Shown: positions 33,784 to 43,253, counted from the stretch's first letter. The stretch is 64,000 nt of DNA from Chitinophaga filiformis (GCF_021646545.1 NZ_JAKIRP010000001.1:682001-746000), one strand, 5' to 3'. Notes: generated by a model from the sequence alone, not told the origin. Made by a program: numbers and translations.

Positions 33784-34488
33784 ATGAACGCAGTAATTAC
33801 CGGCGCCAGTAAAGGAATAGGAAAAGCAGTCGCCGAAAAGCTGGCCAGAGAAGGATTTAACGTAGCCATCTGCGCCAGGAACGCAGGCCACCTGGAAAAG
33901 GCAGCAGCAGATATCCAGGCGGTAAACACCTCTGTCAAAATACTTGCCCGTTCTGTAGACATGGGTCAGAAAGCCGCTGTACTGGCATTCGCAGAAGAGA
34001 TCAAAAGTACTTTCAAAACCGTAGATATACTGGTCAACAACGCCGGCATTTTTGTACCGGGTGGTATGCAGGACCAGGAAGACGGATTATTGGAAAACAT
34101 GATGTCAGTTAACGTTTACAGTGCCTATCATCTTACCCGGCAGCTATTGCCAGGGATGAAAGCTAATGGGAAAGGTCATATTTTTAATATGTGCTCAACT
34201 GCCAGTTATACTTCATACCCCAACGGAGGGGCCTATAGCATCACGAAGTTTGCGTTGCTGGGCTTTTCGCGGAACCTGAGGGAAGAACTGAAACCTCATA
34301 ACATAAAAGTAACCTCCCTGAGCCCCGGACCTACTTTAACTGCTTCCTGGGAAGGCTTTGATGCCCCTCCGGGCAGAATGATGGAACCTGAAGACGTGGC
34401 AGACCTTTTATGGGGTGCATATACCCTGTCAAAACAGGCGGTTGTAGAGGAAGTTATCATGCGCCCTATGCTGGGTGACATTGCATAA
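33784..34488 (+). CDS. SDR-family oxidoreductase
   Basis: A classical short-chain dehydrogenase, 234 aa. The cofactor motif TGASKGIGKAVAEKL is at the N-terminus, with ICARNAG suggesting NADP(H), then VNNAGIF, the catalytic Ser in CSTASYTS, and YSITKFALLGFSRNL with Tyr and Lys of the active site. The PG motif SLSPGPT follows. Substrate unknown; the closest assigned families are ketoreductase-like. The gene stands alone. Confidence 0.9.
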   Translation: MNAVITGASKGIGKAVAEKLAREGFNVAICARNAGHLEKAAADIQAVNTSVKILARSVDMGQKAAVLAFAEEIKSTFKTVDILVNNAGIFVPGGMQDQEDGLLENMMSVNVYSAYHLTRQLLPGMKANGKGHIFNMCSTASYTSYPNGGAYSITKFALLGFSRNLREELKPHNIKVTSLSPGPTLTASWEGFDAPPGRMMEPEDVADLLWGAYTLSKQAVVEEVIMRPMLGDIA

Positions 34489-34598
34489 ACCCTTAACCAG
34501 CAAGCACTTCCACGATTATATTGATTATTTTTTTAACTAACTTTTAACTGGGTATTCAGCACCAACAGGGCTGGCTTTGGCTAAATTTGTTCTGCATT

Positions 34599-36584
34599 AT
34601 GAATGTCACTACTGTTAGTATAAAGAAGTTTGTATTATCCCTGCTCTTTTGCCTGGGCGCAGTTGCCTGCCTGCAGGCACAGGAATTCAGGTTCACTACC
34701 TCTGTCAGTAACAACAAGGTAGCACTGGATGAACCGTTCCAGATACAGTTCATGCTGGAAAACGCTCCTAATGTCAGCAGTTTTACACCTCCGGCTTTCA
34801 ATGATTTTGAAATTCTGCAGGGACCTTCCCAGATGCAGGGGCAGTCTATTATGAATGGCCGGCGCTCCGAATATATAGCGCTGATCTATGTGATACAGGC
34901 CAGAAGGGTGGGCAATTTCACCATTGCCGGCGCTACTGCCCGTTCAAACGGGAATGTAGTACGTTCCAACCCTGTCACCATAGAAGTAGTAAAGGCTAAC
35001 CGCGGCGGCTATCAACAAACACCTCAGCAGTCAATGCCGCAAAGCGGCCTCCCTCCATCCAGGTCACAACGCCAGCAACAGCAGCAGGATGAAATGGAAG
35101 GGGTGCTGCGAAATGGGGAAGACGTGAATGCTAAACTGCGTAAAAACATTTTTGTAAAAGTTGATGTGGATAAAACCACTTTATATGAAGGCGAGCAGCT
35201 GACTGCTACTTATAAACTGTACACCCGCCTTCCGACTAACTCCAGCGTTACTAAGGTGCCGGCATTCAAAGGCTTTTCCGCAAAAGACATAGAGTTGCCC
35301 AATCCTCCGCAGGCGTCTGAAGAAATCGTGAACGGCATGCGTTTCAAGGTGTTCACCATCCGTAAAACACTGCTGTTCCCGTTGCAATCAGGTACCCTGG
35401 AGCTTGATCCCGTGGAAGTGGACAACCACGTAAAACTGGTCAAACTCGTTAAGAACAACGGCAACAGGAAGGCCCGTGATCCTTTTGCGGACCTGTTCAA
35501 TGACCCGGGCTTTAAAGATCCCTTCGATGATCCTTTCTTTGACGACTTTTTCAATCGGCCGGAAGTAACCTACGAAGATGTTCCTTACAAAGTCCAGACA
35601 GCACCACTGAAAGTAACCGTTAAACCGCTTCCTGTAGACAACCGCCCGCTGAGTTTCACCGGGGCTGTGGGTAAGTTCAACATGACCGCGACCATCGATA
35701 AACGGAATCTTACGACTGATGACGCGCTCACGCTGAAAGTGATCGTATCCGGCCAGGGTAATGTGAACCTGCTGAATGGTCCGAAGGTGGATATACCTGC
35801 CGGTTTTGAAAAATACGATCCTAAAGTAACCGACAATATCGAGAAGAACAGCAATCCGCTGTCCGGCTCCCGTCAGTTTGAATATGCACTGATGCCGCTG
35901 GAAGCGGGTGATCAAACTATTCCTGCTGTAGAATTTTCTTATTTCGATGTAGCCTCCAACAGTTACAAATCGATCCGTTCAGAGCCGTTCTCAGTACATG
36001 TCACTCCGGGCAAACAGACGAAACGTGATAAAGAGGACTTCAGTGTAAACAGGAATACCATCACCTCCAACTACAATGGAGTGCTCAATTGGGTGAAAGA
36101 AAGCAGGTTCCTGCTGATCAGCCCATTATTCTATATCCTTTTACTGGTTCCTGTTCTTTTACTGGTGGCAGCCGTAGTATATCGCCGCCGGCGAAACTAC
36201 CAGCAAAATAACGCAGCGTTCCTCAAGCACCGTTATGCCAATAAAGTGGCCCTGAAACGACTGGAACTGGCAGCACGTTATCTGAAAGAAGGAAAAGACA
36301 AGGCTTTCTATGAAGAGACTTCCCGCGCTATATGGGGTTATCTCAGTAATAAACTGCATGTTCCTTTTGCAGACCTCAGCAAACAGCTTATACAGGATAA
36401 ACTGACCCGGCAACAGGTGAGTGTACAGTATACTACTCAGTTGTTTGACCTGCTGGATGATTGCGAAATGGCGCTGTATACACCCATGCATAACAATGAT
36501 AAGATGCAGGGTACTTATCAGCAGGCCGTAACGGTGATCAGCCATCTGGAAGATGAACTGCAACGTGCAAAAAGTGTCGTGTAA
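34599..36584 (+). CDS. batD: BatD-family protein
   Basis: The 661-aa envelope protein has a signal peptide (start at 34599, cleavage near LQAQ), several beta-sandwich repeats (TVSNNKVALDEPFQIQF-like starts at about 25, 180 and 350) and one C-terminal transmembrane helix (FYILLLVPVLLLVAAVVYRR) followed by a helical cytoplasmic tail. A Gln-rich linker lies at about 145-165. BatD belongs to the Bacteroides aerotolerance operon, usually after a MoxR ATPase and BatA/BatB, which are not seen here. batE follows 19 nt later. Confidence 0.92.
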   Translation: MNVTTVSIKKFVLSLLFCLGAVACLQAQEFRFTTSVSNNKVALDEPFQIQFMLENAPNVSSFTPPAFNDFEILQGPSQMQGQSIMNGRRSEYIALIYVIQARRVGNFTIAGATARSNGNVVRSNPVTIEVVKANRGGYQQTPQQSMPQSGLPPSRSQRQQQQQDEMEGVLRNGEDVNAKLRKNIFVKVDVDKTTLYEGEQLTATYKLYTRLPTNSSVTKVPAFKGFSAKDIELPNPPQASEEIVNGMRFKVFTIRKTLLFPLQSGTLELDPVEVDNHVKLVKLVKNNGNRKARDPFADLFNDPGFKDPFDDPFFDDFFNRPEVTYEDVPYKVQTAPLKVTVKPLPVDNRPLSFTGAVGKFNMTATIDKRNLTTDDALTLKVIVSGQGNVNLLNGPKVDIPAGFEKYDPKVTDNIEKNSNPLSGSRQFEYALMPLEAGDQTIPAVEFSYFDVASNSYKSIRSEPFSVHVTPGKQTKRDKEDFSVNRNTITSNYNGVLNWVKESRFLLISPLFYILLLVPVLLLVAAVVYRRRRNYQQNNAAFLKHRYANKVALKRLELAARYLKEGKDKAFYEETSRAIWGYLSNKLHVPFADLSKQLIQDKLTRQQVSVQYTTQLFDLLDDCEMALYTPMHNNDKMQGTYQQAVTVISHLEDELQRAKSVV

Positions 36585-36603
36585 ACTCAGGTAACTATAA
36601 CGG

Positions 36604-37365
36604 ATGAAAAGAACATTAACAGCTATCTGTGCCTTCTTGCTGCTGGCATATAATGTTTCAGCTGCTGCTCCCGACCAGCAACAGCGGTTTGAAAAGGCGA
36701 ACCAGCTTTACAGGCAGAAACAATACACTGAAGCCGCCGGTATTTACCAGCAATTGATCGATGAAGGCTATCATCAGCCACAATTGTTCACCAATGCTGG
36801 CAATGCCTGGTATAAAGCCAATAAGACCGGTCTGGCAATCTATAATTATGAAAAAGCCCTCGCAAGGGATCCTTTTAATAAATCAGCCCATCATAACCTG
36901 TCTGTTGCCAATCAAAGGGTGGAAGGCTATGTAAATGACCTGCCCCTGCTGTTCTTTCAACAGTGGTGGCTGCACTTACAACATTTCCATAGCCCCAATG
37001 GCTGGGCGGTGGGCGCTGTTATTTTCTTCTGGCTGCTGATAGCGGGCATCATTACCATGCTGATAGTACCATCCTTTAAACCCGCATTGCTGCGGTGGGG
37101 GACGGGAGTGGCAACACTGTTGTTCTTCTTTTACCTGACAATTGGTATCAGCACCTATGTTACTGCCAATGCGCACAATGAGGGCATTATCATGGGTAGC
37201 ACAGTAAAGGTAAAAGCGGCTCCGGACCAGGGAAGTAAAGATATGTTTGAACTGCACGAAGGGGTAAAAGTGCAGGTAACCGACGCTACACAGGAATATT
37301 GCAAAATATTGCTGCCGGATGGCAAGACCGGCTGGCTGGCTTGTGCAGAGATCAGGAGGTTGTAG
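36604..37365 (+). CDS. batE: BatE-like TPR and SH3-type membrane protein
   Basis: The 253-aa protein has a signal peptide (MKRTLTAICAFLLLAYNVSA), two TPR-like repeats (FEKANQLYRQKQYTEAAGIY and YNYEKALARDPFNKSAHHNL), two membrane helices (about 135-155 and 163-185) and a C-terminal bacterial SH3-like domain (VKVKAAPDQGSKDMFELHEG to DGKTGWLACAEIRRL). This is the BatE layout. It forms an operon with batD; the rest of the Bat set is absent from this place. Confidence 0.88.
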   Translation: MKRTLTAICAFLLLAYNVSAAAPDQQQRFEKANQLYRQKQYTEAAGIYQQLIDEGYHQPQLFTNAGNAWYKANKTGLAIYNYEKALARDPFNKSAHHNLSVANQRVEGYVNDLPLLFFQQWWLHLQHFHSPNGWAVGAVIFFWLLIAGIITMLIVPSFKPALLRWGTGVATLLFFFYLTIGISTYVTANAHNEGIIMGSTVKVKAAPDQGSKDMFELHEGVKVQVTDATQEYCKILLPDGKTGWLACAEIRRL

Positions 37366-37369
37366 ACAG

Positions 37370-37433
37370 GCTGCAAACTACAGGCTACGGGCACGTAGGG
37401 CAACTTCTTCTCCTGAAGCCTGTAGTTTGCGGC
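37370..37433. terminator. Long hairpin between convergent batE and LytTR gene
   Basis: A 17-bp stem with one mismatch (GCTGCAAACTACAGGCT / AGCCTGTAGTTTGCGGC) around a 30-base loop lies exactly between the two converging stops. T-runs are weak. It probably acts as a bidirectional terminator. Confidence 0.65.
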
Positions 37434-38186
37434 TTAAAGCTTTTCTATCCTGTCCATAAACTCCTGCTTACGCTGACGGGAAACAGGTATACAACTACCA
37501 TCAGTCATGATGATATCCCCACCATCACCCTTTATATACCTATCCATATAGTTCAGATTGACCAGATAACTGTGATGCACCCTGAAAAAGCCTTTGTTCC
37601 TCAGCAATCCTTCCACCTCTTTTAGTGAGCGGCATACCAATGATGGCTCAGCACCATTTATCAGGTGAATGCAGGTGCTTTCCCCCTCAGCCACACAATA
37701 CAGAATATCTTTTACCAACAGCATTCTCAGGCCCTCCGGACTGGGAAGCGCCAATCTTTCACCCGGGTAGAGGTGCTGATGCAGGAATTCCATCAGGGAA
37801 TCTGTATTTTCTCCTGACTGTCCCTTTTGCCGCTGCCGCATCATTGCCTTGTCAACGGCATCTATAAGGTCTTCCCGGATGATGGGCTTAAGCAAATAAT
37901 CTAATGCATTATGGCGGATAGCGTCCAGCGCATAATGATCGTATGAAGTAGTAACAATAATGGAAAACGAGGCATCCCTGCATTCCTGCAGGACCTCAAA
38001 TCCGTTCAGTCCCGGCATTTCTACATCCAGGAAAACCAGATCAGGTTGATATTTTTCTATTGCCTCGAGTGCAGAGATCCCATCCGCGCAAACGGCCACT
38101 ACGTTTACTGCAGGGCAATGTTTCTCCAGCAAAAGCTTCAATACGCTTCTGCTAAGTTTTTCATCATCCACGATAATGGTGCGCAT
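37434..38186 (-). CDS. LytTR-family response regulator
   Basis: The 250-aa protein has a receiver domain (TIIVDDEKLSRSVLKLLL, phosphoacceptor Asp in DLVFLDVEMPGLNGFE, Lys in ALDYLLKPI) and a C-terminal LytTR DNA-binding domain (DILYCVAEGESTCIHLINGA, then FFRVHHSYLVNLNYMDRYIK). It lies downstream of, and on the same strand as, a short LytS-like kinase gene, separated by 134 bp, so the two probably form a pair. Confidence 0.93.
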   Translation of the reverse strand: MRTIIVDDEKLSRSVLKLLLEKHCPAVNVVAVCADGISALEAIEKYQPDLVFLDVEMPGLNGFEVLQECRDASFSIIVTTSYDHYALDAIRHNALDYLLKPIIREDLIDAVDKAMMRQRQKGQSGENTDSLMEFLHQHLYPGERLALPSPEGLRMLLVKDILYCVAEGESTCIHLINGAEPSLVCRSLKEVEGLLRNKGFFRVHHSYLVNLNYMDRYIKGDGGDIIMTDGSCIPVSRQRKQEFMDRIEKL

Positions 38187-38320
38187 GTTTTTCTAATTCT
38201 TGTCCCCAAAAGACTCTCCCTCAGTCAGCATAAGAAAGCATAGGCGAGAGTCTGATATAATATACGATATTCTGTGTAAAGATGTGAAAGTTTATTTTAG
38301 GCAGATGCCGTTTTTATACC

Positions 38321-39067
38321 TTACATTACGGCCTCTCTGGCAGCAATTTGCTGCATGTTAATAATAACAAGATGACCGCAGGGTTGTTGCATTTCATTGT
38401 AAAGTTCCTGCTCTCTGATAGCCGATCGCATATTATACCGCGCGTTAATAGCCTCTAGTCTGGCTGCGGCAATGCTAATTCCCTGAGAAAGATGGGCATT
38501 TTCTCCCGATGAGCCCTGGTTGACACCGTTGTCCTCTATGCGGACGCAGAGCATCTCATTTTCCCGGCTTATCCTGATCCGCAGGCAACCGCCCGTCTTA
38601 TCAGGACGTAACAGCAGTCTGCGCCAGATCGCCTCCTGGATATAAGGTTGAATAATGAGTGGGGGTACGAAGGTGACCTGCTGGAATACATCGGGGGTAA
38701 TTTCCAGCTCATAGTCGAACTGGGGACCGAAACGGAGCTGCTCCAGCTGTAAGTACAGCTCCAGCGCTTCGATGTCCTCTTCAAGGTTCACCCATTCCCT
38801 GTTACAATTGCGGATAATAAGACGCATCAGCCGCGCAAACCGCGTCAGATAGAGGGAAGCCAGATCAGTACTGGTGGTGAGGATGTAGTGGTGTATAGCG
38901 TTGAGACTATTAAAGATAAAATGAGGATCCATCTGCGCCTGGAATGCATGCATTTCCAGGTGTATCAGCTGCTGCCTGCTTATCTCTCTGGTTGAAGCCT
39001 GCCTTATATGCTTCTCACGTATATAGAACACACAGCAGATCATGATCAAACTCAACAGAAAAAACAT
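38321..39067 (-). CDS. Short LytS-like sensor histidine kinase with degenerate ATP-binding site
   Basis: From the ATG at 39067 the protein is 248 aa; a TTG at 39115 would add 16 residues. One membrane helix (FFLLSLIMICCVFYI) is followed by a His_kinase domain with the phosphoacceptor in QMDPHFIFNSLNAIHHYI. The ATPase part deviates: the N-box, normally ENAIxHG, reads QEAIWRRLL, losing the Mg-binding Asn, and the G-box reads GISIAAARLEAI. The D-box EDNGVN remains. The usual large N-terminal sensor is absent. The kinase may be inactive or act only as a phosphatase or partner of the LytTR regulator. Confidence 0.8.
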   Translation of the reverse strand: MFFLLSLIMICCVFYIREKHIRQASTREISRQQLIHLEMHAFQAQMDPHFIFNSLNAIHHYILTTSTDLASLYLTRFARLMRLIIRNCNREWVNLEEDIEALELYLQLEQLRFGPQFDYELEITPDVFQQVTFVPPLIIQPYIQEAIWRRLLLRPDKTGGCLRIRISRENEMLCVRIEDNGVNQGSSGENAHLSQGISIAAARLEAINARYNMRSAIREQELYNEMQQPCGHLVIINMQQIAAREAVM

Positions 39068-39311
39068 CCAGTACGGCCAACCTACTGCATTGAGTATGTT
39101 AGAGCAAAAGACCAAATTCGAAAAGGTTTACGAAAGGATACAAATTATAAACACCTCACAAAGTCGCACAATCCTTATAGCATGATACTAATTTGGAGTT
39201 AAGACCATACTAAATATCCATCAAATCTGGTTCCCGGGAAAGGGGCAATTAATACAAGGCAGCATTTGCGGAACAACCGGGGCAAAACAACGGGTAAATG
39301 GCAGTCAGCGG

Positions 39312-40019
39312 CTATTCGGTAAACTTGTATCCCACCCCTCTAACCGAGTGGAAATACCTGGAATTACGGCTGTCTTCTTCAAAATATTTACGGAAATTGA
39401 GAATAAAGTTGTCAATTGTACGGGTAGTAGGATATACATTATACCCCCATACCACCTGCAGGATCTTTTCCCGGGTTACTACTTCGCCTTTATTTTCGAT
39501 GAGCAGTTTCAGCAACATCGTTTCTTTCTTACTCAGTTCATAGTGTTTTCCGTCTTTGCCGATGCACTCCTGTGCAGCGAAGTCGATCTCGTTGTTACCG
39601 AAATGGTATACGGTAGATACGCTGTCCTTATCCTGTATGCGTTTGTTTTTAACAATCAGTTTTTCTACCCGCAGTAGCAGTTCTTCCAGGTTGAAAGGCT
39701 TGGTCATATAATCGTCCCCGCCTTTCTTGAGGCCCAATACACGGTCTGCACTACTGTTCTTCGCACTGAGGAACAGGATGGGTACTTCATTATTCTGGAT
39801 ACGGATGTTCTCACAAACGGCAATACCGTCCATTTCCGGCAGCATGATATCCAGGATGATCAGGTCAAAATATTCGTTCTTTACCGCCTTTAAAGCTGCG
39901 GTGCCATTATCTACAGCTGTTACTTCATATCCCTCCAGCTCCAGGTTCAGTTTCAATGCCTCCTGGAGGTTTTCTTCGTCCTCTACCAGTAGTATGGATG
40001 CTTTAGTAGCTTCCTTCAT
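39312..40019 (-). CDS. OmpR-family response regulator (RprY-like)
   Basis: The 235-aa regulator starts at the ATG at 40019 (an upstream TTG at 40034 is less likely). The receiver has VEDEENLQEAL, DLIILDIMLPEMDG and DYMTKPFNLEELLLR; the winged helix ends in RTIDNFILNFRKYFEEDSRN and FHSVRGVGYKFTE. Together with the kinase just upstream (23-nt gap) it resembles the RprXY pair of Bacteroides. The genes follow gldH in one transcription unit. Confidence 0.93.
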   Translation of the reverse strand: MKEATKASILLVEDEENLQEALKLNLELEGYEVTAVDNGTAALKAVKNEYFDLIILDIMLPEMDGIAVCENIRIQNNEVPILFLSAKNSSADRVLGLKKGGDDYMTKPFNLEELLLRVEKLIVKNKRIQDKDSVSTVYHFGNNEIDFAAQECIGKDGKHYELSKKETMLLKLLIENKGEVVTREKILQVVWGYNVYPTTRTIDNFILNFRKYFEEDSRNSRYFHSVRGVGYKFTE

Positions 40020-40042
40020 AGTTAATAATTGCAATCGCTAAT

Positions 40043-41062
40043 TTACACTCTTTGAATGGAATATACCGGCCAGGTTATCTCAAAACTGGCGCCGGCAGGT
40101 ACGTTATCTTTTACGACGATCGTGCCTCCATGCTGCTGTACAATTTTCCTGCTGAGGAACAATCCGAGCCCGGATCCTTTTGCTTTACGCGTATTTTCGT
40201 TGCCTATACGATAAAACTTCAGGAAGATCCGTTCCCGCTCGTCTGCCGGGATGCCCGGCCCCTCGTCTGTTACCTTCAGTTTCAACATGCTGCCGCTGCA
40301 TTCTTCCAGCGTTACATTTATCACCGTATGCCTGGGGGCATATTTAACAGCGTTTTCTACCAGGTTGCTCAGCAGGATCTGCAACATGAACTTATCCCCA
40401 TTGACCCACACGTCTGGCAAAATATGTGCCTGTATCGTATGTGTCGAAATGCGTGACTGCATTTCCCTGATGCCGGTTTCCAGCAGGGCAGAGAAATCTA
40501 TGTCTTCCCGGAATAGCTGATAGCGTTGTCCCTCCATCTGGGATGCCAGGAGAATATTGTTACAGAGCTGGTCCAGCCGGTTGGTTTCCCGGATAGTGTT
40601 ATCCAATAATTTTAGCCGCTTTTCCTCGTCCAGCTTGTGTTTCCGGAGCGTTTCCAGGTTTAGTTTCGCAGCTGCAATGGGCGATTTGAGTTCATGTGTC
40701 ACCGCCATCATAAAATTCTGCTGCTGCTGGGATAAGCGCATTTGCTTCCAGATAGACCGGTATACGAAGAATCCTCCCAGTAATATGATAGCCAGAAAGA
40801 TAAGGCCTTCTCCGAAAAACATGACAGAACGTCTCTCTTCGGTGGTTTTAATCCGGTTCAATTCCTGATGAAACTCCACCGGATGTGCAATACTGTCAGT
40901 CCGGAGCATCAGGTTTTGCAGCTCAAAACGGGTGATCTGTTCACTCTGGTTGAACAGGAGTACGCCCCACCATACCAGCGCGAGGATGGTATATGCCAGT
41001 ACAAAAAGATATACGAAGTGAATCCCACTTCGTCCCTCCATTTTACGGAATAGCTTTTTCAT
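40043..41062 (-). CDS. Sensor histidine kinase (RprX-like)
   Basis: The 339-aa kinase has two N-terminal membrane helices (VYLFVLAYTILALVWWGVLL and LIFLAIILLGGFFVYRSI) around a ~55-residue periplasmic loop, then HisKA with AVTHELKSPIAAAKLNLETL and HATPase with NLVENAVKYAP, DEGPGIPADERE and GSGLGLFLSRKIV. All catalytic boxes are intact. Its start overlaps the end of gldH by 20 nt, which suggests translational coupling of a gliding lipoprotein and a sensor kinase. Confidence 0.93.
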   Translation of the reverse strand: MKKLFRKMEGRSGIHFVYLFVLAYTILALVWWGVLLFNQSEQITRFELQNLMLRTDSIAHPVEFHQELNRIKTTEERRSVMFFGEGLIFLAIILLGGFFVYRSIWKQMRLSQQQQNFMMAVTHELKSPIAAAKLNLETLRKHKLDEEKRLKLLDNTIRETNRLDQLCNNILLASQMEGQRYQLFREDIDFSALLETGIREMQSRISTHTIQAHILPDVWVNGDKFMLQILLSNLVENAVKYAPRHTVINVTLEECSGSMLKLKVTDEGPGIPADERERIFLKFYRIGNENTRKAKGSGLGLFLSRKIVQQHGGTIVVKDNVPAGASFEITWPVYSIQRV

Positions 41063-41549
41063 TGTTTCTCAACCCGGCTTTCTCAATCCGCAGGCCTACA
41101 TTCATGATATCCGGCAACGGATTTTGCCGCATGTTTTGTTCAAAAGTAAACTTATACGTGCCCGCTTTGTTCAGGATAGCCTTCTGCTGGATGGGAATCT
41201 TATGTTCATAAATGTCATCCAGCCCGCTGCCCAGCCATTTGCCGGTCATATCTGCCAGCGGTAACTCTACCCGCTGTGCTACCGGTTTCTCACCCGGAAA
41301 CTGTGTATGTACCTGCAACCATATATTGCTGAAAGGGTAGGAGTCTTTATGCCTCACATTTACATAAATATTGTAAAGGTACGCTGTATCCTGAGGCTGC
41401 ACGGTCACCTCAAAAACAGGTTTATAAGCATAGGACCATTCATGTCCCGGAATATCCAGGTTCTTTTCATAGGTGTCCATCTTCAGCGGCTGACAGGCTG
41501 CTGTTACCAGCATTCCCGCGGCCACAATAATCCGGCAGAGTTTATTCAT
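41043..41549 (-). CDS. gldH: Gliding motility lipoprotein GldH
   Basis: The 168-aa lipoprotein has a signal peptide ending in VTAAC (Cys19). The GldH pattern is recognisable: DIPGHEWSYAYKPVFEVTV, YNIYVNVRHKDSYPFSNIWL, LADMTGKWLGSGLDDIYEHK and the final NKAGTYKFTFEQNMRQNPLP-type strand. GldH is required for gliding and chitin use in Flavobacterium. In Chitinophaga-like bacteria, gliding is a genus trait. The gene opens the gldH-kinase-regulator unit. Confidence 0.9.
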   Translation of the reverse strand: MNKLCRIIVAAGMLVTAACQPLKMDTYEKNLDIPGHEWSYAYKPVFEVTVQPQDTAYLYNIYVNVRHKDSYPFSNIWLQVHTQFPGEKPVAQRVELPLADMTGKWLGSGLDDIYEHKIPIQQKAILNKAGTYKFTFEQNMRQNPLPDIMNVGLRIEKAGLRNNEKAIP

Positions 41550-41598
41550 ATGCTAATCACAATACGTTTTATATCTGAAGAACGATATCGTCGTTTGA

Positions 41599-42474
41599 TT
41601 ACAGTACGTTCAGCACCTGTTCTTTGGCCTTTTCCAGTTCATCTTTCATGAGCACTACCCATTGCTGGATATTGGCGTCATTAGCTTTGGAACCGGTTGT
41701 ATTGATCTCACGTCCTACTTCCTGCAGCACGAAACCCAGTTTCTTTCCCTTTGAAGGATCTGCTTCTGCCAGGATCTCCTTGAAATAACGACAGTGATTT
41801 TCCAGCCTGATAAGTTCTTCGGAGATATCGAGTTTCTCCAGGTAGAAGATCAGTTCCTGTTCCAGGCGGTTCTCGTCCACATTTTCTTTCCCTACATGTT
41901 CCGCCAGTAAGCCCTCCAGTCGCTGACGCACCCTGTCCTTACGCAACGGGTCCAGTTCACGCACCTTTATACAATAGGATTCTATATTCTCTATGCGCAG
42001 CAACAGATCTGCCGACAGCATCTGTCCTTCGTCCAGGCGATGGGCATCCAGGTCAGTAACTGCCTGCTGGATCACTTTCTCCACTTCGAGCCATTCCTCT
42101 TCAGATATCTGTTCTGTAGCCGGCGATACCACCTCAGGCAGCTTCATCAGCACATTCAGCATGTCTTCCTGCGGCAGATTCAGTTCTGTAGCCAGTGATG
42201 TAATAGTGCTATGATAATATTTAGCCAGATCAGTATTAATGACCACCGGACGGGTAGCCCCGTTTTGCCTTATATTTACTGTCGCATCCAGGGTACCGCG
42301 CAAGAGGGTTTGCTGCAGCTGGTTGCGGATATCAAACTCGTAAGGCTTTAACAGCGGGGAAATCTTCAGGTTTACCTCAAACTGCTTACCATTGAGCGAT
42401 TTTACTTCCACCACTATCGTGGTCTCGCCCTTGGTAGTTTCCGCCCTTCCAAAGCCGGTCATTGATTTCAGCAT
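41599..42474 (-). CDS. YicC/YloC-family endoribonuclease
   Basis: The 291-aa protein begins with the family signature MLKSMTGFGRAETTKGETTI and ends with the DUF1732 part (KKLGFVLQEVGREINTTGSK). YicC proteins are stress-related endoribonucleases that cleave structured or small RNAs. The gene is 49 nt upstream of gldH on the same strand and may share its transcript. Confidence 0.92.
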   Translation of the reverse strand: MLKSMTGFGRAETTKGETTIVVEVKSLNGKQFEVNLKISPLLKPYEFDIRNQLQQTLLRGTLDATVNIRQNGATRPVVINTDLAKYYHSTITSLATELNLPQEDMLNVLMKLPEVVSPATEQISEEEWLEVEKVIQQAVTDLDAHRLDEGQMLSADLLLRIENIESYCIKVRELDPLRKDRVRQRLEGLLAEHVGKENVDENRLEQELIFYLEKLDISEELIRLENHCRYFKEILAEADPSKGKKLGFVLQEVGREINTTGSKANDANIQQWVVLMKDELEKAKEQVLNVL

Positions 42475-42599
42475 AATAGAGATTTGTAGGCAACAAACCT
42501 ACCTAAATTAGCCCAAAGCACAAAGAATAGGTGCAAGCAAACAACAGCACGACACCATATAAGCTGCCAGGAAGCCACGTCGGGGCCTCTCCGTAACGG

Positions 42600-43187
42600 C
42601 TACTTAAACAGCATATCATACACTTCGCGTTGCCCCATTTCCCGCATCTGTCCTGGTTCCAGCCCTTCTACAGTGATACGGCCTATCCGGTAACGGATAA
42701 GTCTCAACGTAGGGAAACCAACAGCCGCCGTCATCTTCCTCACCTGTCGGTTTTTACCCTCGCTAAGCACTAACCTGATCCAGGGAGCAGGTATGAGCTT
42801 ACGGAAACGGATAGGGGGATTACGTTCCGGCACCACAGGATCTGTTTCAAACAAGGCGGCCTGGCAACGCCGGGTCTGATATTGCTTACCGTCTACCGCG
42901 ATCTTTACGCCTTGTTTCAGTTGCTGTATGGCTTCCTGTGTCACCGCCCCGTCTACCTGCACCCAATATTCCCTTTCATGGGCAAATTTCGGGTCCAGCA
43001 GCCTATGGGTCAGCGATTTATCGTTTGTGAGAATGAGCAGCCCCTCACTGTCATAGTCGAGTCTGCCTACCGGGTAAACATCTGAAGGCACCTTAAAATA
43101 ATCTCCCAGGCTTTCCTTTCCTTCCTCTTTCCCGAAACGGGTCAGCACCTGGAAGGGTTTATATATAATATAATATTTAAGTGACAT
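42600..43187 (-). CDS. 23S/16S rRNA pseudouridine synthase, RluE/RsuA type
   Basis: The 195-aa protein has no N-terminal S4 domain, like RluE. The catalytic motif is VGRLDYDSEGLLILTNDKSL, with the nucleophilic Asp in GRLDYD; EYWVQVDG, VLSEGKNRQVRKMTAAVG and TLRLIRYRIGRITV follow. RluE modifies U2457 of 23S rRNA in E. coli; the exact site here is unassigned. It is divergent from the fnr-like gene. Confidence 0.92.
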   Translation of the reverse strand: MSLKYYIIYKPFQVLTRFGKEEGKESLGDYFKVPSDVYPVGRLDYDSEGLLILTNDKSLTHRLLDPKFAHEREYWVQVDGAVTQEAIQQLKQGVKIAVDGKQYQTRRCQAALFETDPVVPERNPPIRFRKLIPAPWIRLVLSEGKNRQVRKMTAAVGFPTLRLIRYRIGRITVEGLEPGQMREMGQREVYDMLFK

Positions 43188-43217
43188 GCTCGAAGTAGTA
43201 AGGGAACGTACGCTTAT

Positions 43218-43241
43218 TTTGGCTGTAAATTAGTAATTTTG
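43218..43241 (+). promoter_or_regulatory. Probable promoter of the fnr-like gene
   Basis: The -7 element TAATTTTG (43234-43241) has TTTG at 43218-43221. The spacing is short (16 nt). The predicted transcription start is only about 6 nt before the ATG at 43254, implying an almost leaderless mRNA. No FNR-like box is seen here. Confidence 0.45.
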
Positions 43242-43253
43242 CACACTGAAACT

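Noticed and set aside
37370..37433. Long inverted repeat as a mobile-element (MITE) end pair
   Set aside because: No target-site duplication and the position is exactly between two convergent stops, which fits a terminator.
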